From Zhihengliuella alba (lineage in GTDB: Bacteria > Actinomycetota > Actinomycetes > Actinomycetales > Micrococcaceae), in assembly GCF_039538765.1 (NCBI RefSeq), contig NZ_BAABCJ010000002.1:310001-374000 (forward strand): a DNA stretch of 64,000 nucleotides. The letters are read 5' to 3'. The position numbers and the translations under genes are program-made. The notes under the pieces were generated by a model. The model saw nothing but the letters and a program-made list of their open reading frames with translations, had not been told where the DNA came from and did not search any database. Positions 50,466 through 57,947 of this stretch are shown in pieces; the stretch's first letter is position 1; every line of letters starts with the position of its first letter.

Positions 50466-51626
50466 CTACGCGCGGGTCAGCAGCGTGATGACCTCGTAGT
50501 GGCTGGACTGCGGGAACATGTCCATGACCCGTGCCCGGACCGGCCGCAGCGAGGGCATCCGCTCGAGGTCCTTGGCGAGGGTGACCGCATTGCAGCTCGA
50601 GTAGAGGACGTGCTGCACGGCCGAGCCCTCGAGCCAGCCGGCGAGGTCGGTGCCGATGCCGCGCCGGGGCGGGTTCACGACGACGAGGTCCGGGATGTCG
50701 GACGGGTCCGCGCCGAGGGCGAACTCCGTGGCGTCGGCCGCGGCGAAGTCGACGCCGGCCAGCCCCAGCTCGTCCCGGGTGAGCTCGGCGCTCGCGACGG
50801 CCTCGGCGCTCAGCTCGATGCCCGTCACACGGCGACCGCCGCCGCGGCCGGCCCCGCTGCCGGCCTCGCTGCCGGCGAGGTGCAGTGCGAAGCCGCCGAC
50901 GCCGCAGTAGAGGTCCCAGACGCGCGCGGGCTCGAGCGCGTCGACCCAGTCGCGGCCCTGGCGGTACAGCGCCGCCCCGACGTCGGTGTTGGTCTGGAAG
51001 AAGCTGCGCGGTCGCAGGTGGAGACCGATGCCGTTGACCTCCATGGTCAGGGAGGTCTGCGCGGTCAGCGGGATCTCCGTCTCGCCCTCGAGCACCGCCT
51101 TGGGCTCCGGCTGGAGGTTGGCGCTGGCGACCCGCAGACCCGGGAGTCGTTCCAGCAGGCCCGGCAGGTGCTCGCGCAACACCGGGAGCAAGGCCTCGCT
51201 GCGCAGGACGAAGCGGACCATCAACTCGCCCGATGGCGCCTCCGTGACCAGGAGGTACTTCAGCTCGCCGGTGCGCCGGACGACGTCGTACGGCGTCAGG
51301 CGGGCTGCGCGGACGAGGTTGGAGAGCACGCGGAGGGCCTCCTGGAGGCCCGCGCCGATGAGCCCGCAGCGGCGCAGGTCCACGCCGTGGCCGTCGGCGT
51401 CGAGGATCCCGACGACGGGCCGTCGCGTGGTGCCGGAGACCACCATCTTGGCCTTGTTGCGGAAGCCGGCCTCGGCGCCCGCGTAGGGGGTCGCCCAGTC
51501 GATGCCCGGGTACCGGGCCAGGAGCTGACGGCAGTGCGCGTCCTTGCCGGCGATCTGCTCTGCGTGGGGCTGGCCCATGAGGGTGCACGAGCGGCAGCGG
51601 CCGGCGTCGTAGTAATGGCACTGCAC
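50466..51626 (-). CDS. rlmC: 23S rRNA (uracil-C5)-methyltransferase, RlmC/RumB type
   Basis: SAM-dependent methyltransferase with an iron-sulfur cluster. The 386 residues begin VQCHYYDAGRCRSC, which gives cluster cysteines 3, 11 and 14; the fourth lies in LRRCGLIG near residue 90. SAM-binding motif is VWDLYCGVGGFALHLAG near 235, then NPPRRGIGTDL, and the catalytic Cys is in YSSCNAVTLAKD near 350. The start GTG 51626 matches E. coli RlmC (MQC...). TAGAAT lies 7 nt upstream, and the in-frame ATG at 51635 overlaps that box. The RlmCD type cannot be fully excluded. Confidence 0.9.
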   Translation of the reverse strand: MQCHYYDAGRCRSCTLMGQPHAEQIAGKDAHCRQLLARYPGIDWATPYAGAEAGFRNKAKMVVSGTTRRPVVGILDADGHGVDLRRCGLIGAGLQEALRVLSNLVRAARLTPYDVVRRTGELKYLLVTEAPSGELMVRFVLRSEALLPVLREHLPGLLERLPGLRVASANLQPEPKAVLEGETEIPLTAQTSLTMEVNGIGLHLRPRSFFQTNTDVGAALYRQGRDWVDALEPARVWDLYCGVGGFALHLAGSEAGSGAGRGGGRRVTGIELSAEAVASAELTRDELGLAGVDFAAADATEFALGADPSDIPDLVVVNPPRRGIGTDLAGWLEGSAVQHVLYSSCNAVTLAKDLERMPSLRPVRARVMDMFPQSSHYEVITLLTRA

Positions 51627-51633
51627 GCGGACC

Positions 51634-51639
51634 ATTCTA
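51634..51639 (-). promoter_or_regulatory. Leaderless -10 box of rlmC
   Basis: TAGAAT on the minus strand ends 7 nt before the GTG at 51626. An in-frame ATG at 51635 lies inside the box, which argues against that start. Confidence 0.6.
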
Positions 51640-51714
51640 GTCGGCGCGCCACGCATCGGCGGTCCCGCAGCAGCCCCGCAGCCGTCCTCCGCCACTTCAA
51701 ATCTATACGGCACC

Positions 51715-51737
51715 GGGGGCCTTGCCGCAAGACCCCC
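51715..51737 (+). promoter_or_regulatory. Rifamycin-associated element (RAE)-like inverted repeat
   Basis: A 23-bp element with a G-run, the perfect palindrome CTTGC-C-GCAAG (51721-51731), and a C-run. From memory it matches the rifamycin-associated element found upstream of rifamycin-resistance genes in actinomycetes (core CTTGCGGCAAG flanked by GGGG and CCCC). It lies about 60 bp ahead of the helR start. A weak -10, CAGAAT (51747-51752), would put the element at the -35 region. Confidence 0.8.
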
Positions 51738-51795
51738 GGCCGGGGTCAGAATGTCTCTCCCGCCGTCCTTCCCCGCCTGCACCTGGAGCCCCCGC

Positions 51796-54036
51796 ATGAC
51801 GTTCGAGCCATCCGTCTTCGACCTGCCGTCCGCTCGCCGCGACAAAGCCGCTGCCGAGCTCATCGCCGACGACGAGCGGCATCTGGCCGCCGTCGGTGCC
51901 GCGCTCGCCCACGCAGCCGCCGACCTCGCCGAGCGACGCGCCGAACTGCGCCGGCGCCCGGGCGGCAGCGGCCAGGAGGGACTCGAGCGCGACGCGGAGA
52001 TCCACGAGCTCAGCCGTCGCCTCTCCGTGCTCTCCCGCTTCGGCCCCGACGTCTGCATCGGCCGCATGGTACCGGCCGGCGTTGGAGCGGGAGGACCGTC
52101 CGGCGCCGGGGCGGAGGCCGAGCCCGTCTACGTCGGCCGCGTCGGGCTCACGGCCCCCGACGGCCGTCGCCTGCTGGTCGACTGGCGGGCACCCGCCGCG
52201 GAGCCGTTCTTCGGTGCGACCCCGGCGAACCCGATGGGCCTGTCCAGTCGACGCCGCTACCGCTGGGTGCAGGGACGCATCCGGGACTACTGGGACGAGG
52301 CCTTCGACGAGCGGGCCCTGGCCTCCCGCGCATCGCTCGACGACCAGTCGGCGTTCATCGCGAGCCTCGGGGAGAGCCGGTCCCCGCGCATGCGCGACGT
52401 CCTCGGCACGCTCCAGTCCGACCAGGACGCGATCATCCGCGCCGGCTCCCGCGGCGCCCTCGTCGTCGACGGCGGCCCCGGAACCGGCAAGACCGTCGTC
52501 GCGCTGCACCGCGCCGCCTATCTGAAGTATGCCGACCCGCGTCTCGAGGAGGGCCGCGGCGCTGTGCTCTTCGTGGGCCCGCACCGCCCCTATCTGGCCT
52601 ACGTCTCGGACGTCCTGCCCGATCTGGGCGAGGACGGGGTGCTGACCTGCACGCTGGCGGACCTCGTGCCGGAGGGCGCGGCCGCCGCCGTCGAAGCGGA
52701 TCCCGCGGTCGCAGCACTGAAAGCGGGCACCGGGCTCCTGGAAGCGATCGAGCCCGCGGTGGCCCTGTACGAGGAGCCGCCGGCGGAGGGTCTGCTGCTG
52801 GAGCTCGAGGAGGTCGAGGTCAGGCTGGGTGCCGCGGAGTGGGCCGAGGCCTTCGCGGCGCCGGAGCCCGGCACTCCCCACAACGAGGCCCGCGAGCAGG
52901 TCTGGGAGGCGCTCGTGGACATCGCCGCCGACCAGCACGGAGCCCCCGCCGGCGCGCGGGCGGCGCTGGAGCACCACCGCGGCCTGCGGGAGGCCCTGCA
53001 CCGCGCCTGGCCGCTGCTGGACTCGGCGGAGCTGGTCTCGGACCTCCTGAGCGTGCCCGCGTACCTCCAGCGTTGCGCCCCGGGGCTCTCGGACGCGGAG
53101 ATCCGGCTCCTCCAGCGCCCGCCGGGCTCGCCCTGGACCACCTCCGACCTCCCGCTGCTCGACGCGGCGCGCCGACGGCTCGGCGATGCGGGCGCGGCCC
53201 GGCGTCGCCGCCGCCTGGACGCCGAGGCAGCGGCGGAGAGGGCACGGATGGACGACGTGGTCGCCGATCTGATCGAGCACGACGACTCCGAGCTGCTCGT
53301 CATGCACATGCTGCGCGGGGACGACCTGAGGGCCGGCCTGGGAGCCGCATCGGACCGGATCGGCCCCGTGGACCGGTGGGCCGGGCCGTTCGCGCACATC
53401 GTCGTCGACGAGGCCCAGGAGCTCACCGACGCGCAGTGGCGGATGCTCCTCGCCCGATGCCCCTCGCAGAGCTTCACGATCGTCGGCGACCGCGCCCAGG
53501 CGAGGTCCGGGTTCCCCGAGTCGTGGCTGGACCGACTCCACGCCGTGGGGTTCCACGACGTCGCGCTGGCGGGGCTGTCCGTCAACTACCGGACGCCCGC
53601 GGAGATCATGGAACCGGCGTCCCGGGAGATCCTCGCAGCGCTGCCGGACGCCAACGTCCCCGTCTCGATCCGCCGGACCGGCACCGCCGTCCGGCACGGC
53701 CGCACCGACGAGTTGCGTCCCCTCGTGGCGGGTTGGCGGGCCGAGCACCCGGAGGGCACCGCCTGCATCATCGGCACCCGGACCATCGCCGACGTGCCCG
53801 GGGCGACCGTTCTCACCCCGGAGCTGGCGAAGGGCCTGGAGTTCGACCTCGTGGTGCTGGTCGAGCCCGAGGCCTTCGGGGACTCGCTCACGGGTGCCGT
53901 CGACCGCTACGTCGCGATGACCCGCGCGACGGCGCAGCTGGTGCTCCTCTCGGCGCCCGACCAGTCCCGCGCCGTGTCGGCGGCCGCGGGCGCGGACGCA
54001 CCCGGGTGTGCCCGGATGGGGCGAGCAGTAGGGTGA
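51796..54036 (+). CDS. helR: RNA polymerase recycling motor ATPase HelR
   Basis: A UvrD/Rep-like motor ATPase of the HelD family that in Streptomyces removes rifamycin-stalled RNA polymerase from DNA and confers tolerance. The 746 residues have an N-terminal coiled coil (about 15-85), the family segments VLSRFGPDVCIGRMVP and GRRLLVDWRAPAAEPFFGAT, Walker A GGPGTGKT at 226-233, the DEAQE Walker B at 538-542, TIVGDRAQA near 561-569 and the C-terminal KGLEFDLVVL and YVAMTRAT motifs. I choose ATG 51796 (GGAG 8 nt upstream, and VFDLP near residue 7 as in HelR); ATG 51751 adds 15 unconserved residues. The RAE-like element upstream supports the assignment. Confidence 0.88.
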   Translation: MTFEPSVFDLPSARRDKAAAELIADDERHLAAVGAALAHAAADLAERRAELRRRPGGSGQEGLERDAEIHELSRRLSVLSRFGPDVCIGRMVPAGVGAGGPSGAGAEAEPVYVGRVGLTAPDGRRLLVDWRAPAAEPFFGATPANPMGLSSRRRYRWVQGRIRDYWDEAFDERALASRASLDDQSAFIASLGESRSPRMRDVLGTLQSDQDAIIRAGSRGALVVDGGPGTGKTVVALHRAAYLKYADPRLEEGRGAVLFVGPHRPYLAYVSDVLPDLGEDGVLTCTLADLVPEGAAAAVEADPAVAALKAGTGLLEAIEPAVALYEEPPAEGLLLELEEVEVRLGAAEWAEAFAAPEPGTPHNEAREQVWEALVDIAADQHGAPAGARAALEHHRGLREALHRAWPLLDSAELVSDLLSVPAYLQRCAPGLSDAEIRLLQRPPGSPWTTSDLPLLDAARRRLGDAGAARRRRRLDAEAAAERARMDDVVADLIEHDDSELLVMHMLRGDDLRAGLGAASDRIGPVDRWAGPFAHIVVDEAQELTDAQWRMLLARCPSQSFTIVGDRAQARSGFPESWLDRLHAVGFHDVALAGLSVNYRTPAEIMEPASREILAALPDANVPVSIRRTGTAVRHGRTDELRPLVAGWRAEHPEGTACIIGTRTIADVPGATVLTPELAKGLEFDLVVLVEPEAFGDSLTGAVDRYVAMTRATAQLVLLSAPDQSRAVSAAAGADAPGCARMGRAVG
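54029..54034 (+). promoter_or_regulatory. Leaderless -10 box of the gamma-CA gene, inside helR end
   Basis: TAGGGT overlaps the last codons and stop of helR and ends 7 nt before the ATG at 54042, so the gene may have its own promoter. Confidence 0.45.
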
Positions 54037-54041
54037 GTGCC

Positions 54042-54563
54042 ATGGCCCACATCATCACCATCGACAGCAAGACGCCGCGCGTCTCCCCGACCGCCTTCGT
54101 GGCGCCGACGGCGGTCCTCAGCGGGGACGTGGAGATCGGCGACCGCGCCAGCGTGTTCTACGGCGTCTCGGTCCGCGGCGACTCGGACGCGATCCGCGTC
54201 GGCGCTCGCAGCAACCTGCAGGACAACGTCGTGGTCCACGCCGATCGCGGGGTGCCGTGCACGGTCGGCGAGGGCGTGTCCGTGGGCCACTCGGCGGTCC
54301 TGCACGGATGCACGATCGGCGACGACTGCCTGATCGGCATGAGCGCGACCGTCATGAACGGCTCCGAGATCGGCGCCGGGTCGCTGGTGGCGGCCGGCGC
54401 CCTGGTGCTGGAGGGAACCCAGGTCCCGCCGCGGTCGCTGGTGGCCGGCGTCCCCGCGAAGGTCCGCCGCGAGCTGACCGACGACGAGGTGGCGGGCTTG
54501 CACCGGAATGCGGAGACATACCTGGGCCTCGCCGAGAAGCACCGGGAGGCCTGCGAGTCCTGA
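54042..54563 (+). CDS. Gamma-carbonic-anhydrase family protein
   Basis: A 173-residue left-handed beta-helix protein of the gamma-CA/YrdA/PaaY group. It has hexapeptide repeats such as VLSGDVEIGDRASVFYGVSV, and NVVVHADRG, VSVGHSAVLHGCTIGDDCLI with the three likely zinc histidines, and an C-terminal helix (AETYLGLAEKHREAC). Members bind zinc and some hydrate CO2 or hydrolyse thioesters; activity cannot be read here. It starts 5 bp after helR and may also be transcribed from its own promoter. Confidence 0.88.
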   Translation: MAHIITIDSKTPRVSPTAFVAPTAVLSGDVEIGDRASVFYGVSVRGDSDAIRVGARSNLQDNVVVHADRGVPCTVGEGVSVGHSAVLHGCTIGDDCLIGMSATVMNGSEIGAGSLVAAGALVLEGTQVPPRSLVAGVPAKVRRELTDDEVAGLHRNAETYLGLAEKHREACES

Positions 54564-54573
54564 ACCCGGCATT

Positions 54574-54614
54574 CTAAAGACTTCTTGCTAAAGCAGTCTT
54601 TAGGGTACTACTCT
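54574..54614 (+). promoter_or_regulatory. Promoter and operator of the ArsR-family gene
   Basis: CTAAAGACT (54574-54582) and AGTCTTTAG (54595-54603) are exact complements with a 12-bp spacer. Within this, TTGCTA (54585-54590) and TACTCT (54609-54614), 18 nt apart, form a good promoter, and the ATG follows 6 nt later. The operator surrounds the -35 box, which suggests autorepression. Confidence 0.75.
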
Positions 54615-54620
54615 GGGCGC

Positions 54621-55367
54621 ATGGACCCCAGCGACCAGACCACCCGCGCCCACGGGAGCGTCACTTCCGACCCCCGCCAGATCCGGGCGCTCGCCCACCC
54701 CATCCGCCTGGCCCTGCTCGACTACCTCGGAACGGTCGAGCAGGCCACGGCCACCGAGTGTGCGGCCGCCCTGGAGGAGTCCGTGGCCAGCTGCTCGTTC
54801 CACCTGCGCTCGCTGGCCCACCACGGCTACATCGAACCCGGCGAGCGCCGCGGACGCGAGAAGCCCTGGCGCAAGGTCTTCGACTCCTACACCCAGCAGA
54901 TCGACCCGGCCGTGCCGGGCTCCGCCGCCGCCGTCGGGGCCATGGCCGCGCTGACGGTGACGCGCGAGACCGACCGGCTGCGCGCCTTCGGAGCGCACCT
55001 GCCGGGAATGCACCCGGACGACGTGGACCTGAACGTACTGTCGACGTCGTCCTTCTACGCCACGGACGAGGAGCTCGCCGACCTCCGGGCCACGCTCATC
55101 GGTCTGGCCGAACGCTTCGCGGGGCGGCTCCGCAACCCGGAGGCACGGCCGGAGGGCGCGCGCCTGGCGCATCTGTTCGGCGCCCTGACCCTCGACCCCG
55201 CGGGCCTGCGCCCGGCGGACGGGGACGACGCGGACGCGGACAGCGCGGACCGGGACGGCGCGGACCGGGACGGCGCGGACGGGGACGACGGCGGCAGGGA
55301 GACCGAGGGAGCCGACGGTGCGGACGGCGGCGGTGCCGCCGGCGACGAGGGCGGACCGACGAGATGA
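54621..55367 (+). CDS. ArsR-family winged-helix regulator
   Basis: A 248-residue regulator. The DNA-binding domain at 15-95 is of the ArsR/HTH-20 type (QIRALAHPIRLALLDYLGTV, recognition helix SVASCSFHLRSLAHHGYIEP, wing ERRGREKPWR). The middle part (about 95-185) resembles ligand-binding extensions of YjdC-like members. No metal-binding cysteine pair of classical ArsR is present. The C-terminal 55 residues are an acidic repeat of Asp, Ala, Gly and Arg, probably disordered. Leaderless ATG. It overlaps the MFS gene by 4 bp and probably represses it. Confidence 0.88.
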   Translation: MDPSDQTTRAHGSVTSDPRQIRALAHPIRLALLDYLGTVEQATATECAAALEESVASCSFHLRSLAHHGYIEPGERRGREKPWRKVFDSYTQQIDPAVPGSAAAVGAMAALTVTRETDRLRAFGAHLPGMHPDDVDLNVLSTSSFYATDEELADLRATLIGLAERFAGRLRNPEARPEGARLAHLFGALTLDPAGLRPADGDDADADSADRDGADRDGADGDDGGRETEGADGADGGGAAGDEGGPTR

Positions 55368-56743
55368 CTGACCCGACCACGGCCCCGGAGGCACCGCACC
55401 CGTCGGCAGCCAGCCCCTCGGCAGCCGACCCCTCGGCCGCCAGCCCCGTCCTGGCCACGCCCGCGCCGGATCAGACGCCGCAGACCGACCGGACCGCGGA
55501 GACAGATCGGAGCGCTGCAACGAATCAGGCCCAGGCGCGGCACGGCAGGAACCGCGAGCTGCTCGCCGTCCCGGCGTACCGGCGCCTGCTGGCCGCGTGG
55601 ACGGTGAGCAACCTGGGCGACTCGGCGCTCTACATCACCGCCGGGATCTGGATGAAGGTCCTGACGGGATCCGACGCGCTGGCCGCGAGCGTCTTCCTCG
55701 TCATGGGCCTGCCCTCGCTGGCCGCCCCGTGGATCGGCTTGCTGGCGGACCGCGTCCCGCGGCGCGGCCTGATGATCGCGAACAACGTCCTCACGGCCGC
55801 CGTCGTCCTGGCGCTGCTGCTGGTGGAGCCCACGGGGCAGCTCTGGATCGTGTACGCGGTGATGGCGCTCTACGCGACGTGCGGCTTCGTCAACGGCAGC
55901 GCCCAGGCGGGCCTGTTGAAGGCGACCGTGCCCCCGCACCTGTTGGCCCCGGCGAACGGCATCTTCTCCAGCGTGGACCAGTCGCTGCGGCTGGTCGCAC
56001 CGCTGGCGGGAGCCGCGGTCTTCGGGCTCTGGGGCATGGCCCCGGTGGTGATCGGCACCGCCGTGTTCTTCCTCCTCGGCGCCGGCCTGCTGCTCCGCGT
56101 GCCCGCCCAGGCCGTGGCCCGGGAGGAGGGCGAGCCGCACCTGCTGGCGCAGACCACGGCAGGTTTCGTCGCGCTCTGGCGCCATCGGGGCGTCCGGGTC
56201 GCGACGCTCGTCATGGGGCTGGCGTGCGTGGGCGGCGGCATGACCAACTCGACGTCCTTCGCGGTCCTGGACCGCGGGCTGGGCCTGCCCCCGGAGGCGC
56301 TCAGCGTGGCCGTCGCGCTGCAGGGCGTCTTCTCGATCGTCGCCGGGCTCAACGCCGGGCGGATCCTGAACCGGCTCGGCTTCGCGCGCTCCCTCGGGTT
56401 CGGCGCGCTCGCCTTCGGTCTCGGCTACGGGGCGCAGGTCTCCGGCAACCTGGTGGTGTGCCTGCTCGGGATCGTCCCGTTCGCCTTCGGGATCACGATC
56501 GTCATCGTGGCGGCCGCGACACTCCGCCAGCAGGAGCTCCCGGACCGCCTGCAGGGGCGGGGCGCTGCGGCGGCGAACATGCTGGGCAACGGGACGCAGG
56601 CGCTCGCCGCCGGTTTCGCCGCGGCCCTGCTCGACGTCGTCGACTTCCGCTGGCTGATCGCCTTCGGCGCCGTCACCGCCATGGCGGGGGTCCTGCCGCT
56701 GCTCCTCGGCACCGTCAGGGCGCGACTCAACCGCGCGCCCTGA
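55364..56743 (+). CDS. MFS transporter (12-helix, drug-efflux type)
   Basis: A 459-residue MFS protein with a 60-residue Pro/Ala/Ser/Thr-rich cytoplasmic N-terminus. It then has twelve helices; loop 2-3 is GLLADRVPRRGLMIANN and the second half has GRILNRLGFARSLGFG. It resembles the MFS_3/enterobactin-exporter-like group often paired with ArsR/HTH-20 regulators. The ATG at 55364 overlaps the regulator stop (ATGA), so regulator and transporter form one operon. Substrate unknown. Confidence 0.86.
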   Translation: MTDPTTAPEAPHPSAASPSAADPSAASPVLATPAPDQTPQTDRTAETDRSAATNQAQARHGRNRELLAVPAYRRLLAAWTVSNLGDSALYITAGIWMKVLTGSDALAASVFLVMGLPSLAAPWIGLLADRVPRRGLMIANNVLTAAVVLALLLVEPTGQLWIVYAVMALYATCGFVNGSAQAGLLKATVPPHLLAPANGIFSSVDQSLRLVAPLAGAAVFGLWGMAPVVIGTAVFFLLGAGLLLRVPAQAVAREEGEPHLLAQTTAGFVALWRHRGVRVATLVMGLACVGGGMTNSTSFAVLDRGLGLPPEALSVAVALQGVFSIVAGLNAGRILNRLGFARSLGFGALAFGLGYGAQVSGNLVVCLLGIVPFAFGITIVIVAAATLRQQELPDRLQGRGAAAANMLGNGTQALAAGFAAALLDVVDFRWLIAFGAVTAMAGVLPLLLGTVRARLNRAP

Positions 56744-56762
56744 CGGGTGGCCCCGACGAGAT

Positions 56763-57746
56763 TCAGTCGGTGCTCCTCCGGCGCCAGTAGGCGGCGATGA
56801 GCGCGCCGGAGACGTTGTGCCAGACCGAGAACACGGCACCGGGCAGCGCCGACTCCGGGGAGAAGTACTGTGCGGCGAGCCCGGACGCCAGGCCGGAGTT
56901 CTGCATGCCGATCTCCACCGCCATGGTCCGGCGCGAGGCGACCGGCTGGCGGAAGAGCCGTCCGATGCCGTAGCCGAGCGCCAGGCCGGCACCGTTGTGC
57001 AGGACCACGGCCAGCAGGATCAGCAGCCCGGCGGCGAAGATCGCCTCCGCGCTGCGGGCGACCACCACCACGACGACGAACGAGATCGCGAGCACGGACA
57101 CCCACGGCAGCACCGGCAGGACGGCGTCGACCGCGCGCGGCACCACCGCGCGCAGGACCAGCCCGAGCAGGACGGGGATGAGGACGATCTGGACGATCGA
57201 CCACGCCATCGAGCCGGCGTCCACGGGCAGGTACTGCCCGGCCAGCCAGAGCGTCAGGAGCGGGGTGAAGACCGGTGCCAGGAGTGTGGAGACGCTGGTC
57301 ATCGCCACGGAGAGCGCCACATTGCCGCGGGCCAGGTACGTCACGACGTTCGACGCGGTGCCGCCGGGGGCGCAGCCGACCAGGATGACACCCGCCGCGA
57401 GCGCGGGCGAGAGGCCCAGCGCCACGGAGACGAGCAGGCCGACCAGCGGCATGACCACGAACTGGGCGACGACGCCGAGCAGCACCGGCAGCGGGTGCCG
57501 CGCCACCAGCGCGAAGTCGGGGAACGTCAGGGTCAGGCCCATGCCGAACATGATCACCATGAGCAGGGGGTTGATCAGGAAGGCCAGGTCCACGAACGGC
57601 GCCGGGGCGAACAGCCCGACGACGCCGCCGGCGATGATCAGGATCGGGAACAGGGTGACGGCGACCTTGGCGGTGCGGTCGGCGGCAGAGGTGGGCGGCG
57701 CTCCCTGGGGTGCCGCGCCGGCTTCGGTGGTGTGCTTGGGGGACAT
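56763..57746 (-). CDS. Bile acid:sodium symporter family (BASS) transporter
   Basis: A 327-residue membrane protein with about ten helices. It has the sodium-binding motif GCAPGGTASNVVTYLARGN near residue 125, MIMFGMGLTL-like VIMFGMGLTLTFPDF in helix 2, and the mirrored EIGMQNSGLASGLAAQYF near residue 280. Bacterial members carry organic anions such as pantoate or other carboxylates with sodium. ATG at 57746. It is convergent with the MFS gene (19 bp between stops) and divergent from the oligopeptide-type importer. Confidence 0.9.
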   Translation of the reverse strand: MSPKHTTEAGAAPQGAPPTSAADRTAKVAVTLFPILIIAGGVVGLFAPAPFVDLAFLINPLLMVIMFGMGLTLTFPDFALVARHPLPVLLGVVAQFVVMPLVGLLVSVALGLSPALAAGVILVGCAPGGTASNVVTYLARGNVALSVAMTSVSTLLAPVFTPLLTLWLAGQYLPVDAGSMAWSIVQIVLIPVLLGLVLRAVVPRAVDAVLPVLPWVSVLAISFVVVVVVARSAEAIFAAGLLILLAVVLHNGAGLALGYGIGRLFRQPVASRRTMAVEIGMQNSGLASGLAAQYFSPESALPGAVFSVWHNVSGALIAAYWRRRSTD

Positions 57747-57884
57747 GGGCAATACCTTGCACCGGCCGGGCTGCACCGGCAGAATCCGGCGCCCGCCGGC
57801 GGGCGAATGTGACATCGGGCCCCGGGCGGGCCGGTCGCGGCGGTGCGGGCCCAGGCCGCGTCCGCATCCCGCGGCCGTCTGGAC

Positions 57885-57890
57885 TAGCCT
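57885..57890 (+). promoter_or_regulatory. Candidate -10 box of the peptide/nickel importer operon
   Basis: TAGCCT lies 57 bp ahead of the ATG at 57948. No convincing -35 box is seen; the rest of the 201-bp region between the divergent genes shows no clear signal. Confidence 0.3.
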
Positions 57891-57947
57891 TGGACCGGCG
57901 CCCGGCACGGGCGGCCCCTCACTCGGACCCGAAAGACAGCAACGCCT

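Noticed and set aside
50412..54563. A long plus-strand open frame of 1,383 codons over rlmC and helR
   Set aside because: Only its last 173 codons are a real gene (the gamma-CA protein). The rest overlaps rlmC antisense and helR in another frame and looks random.
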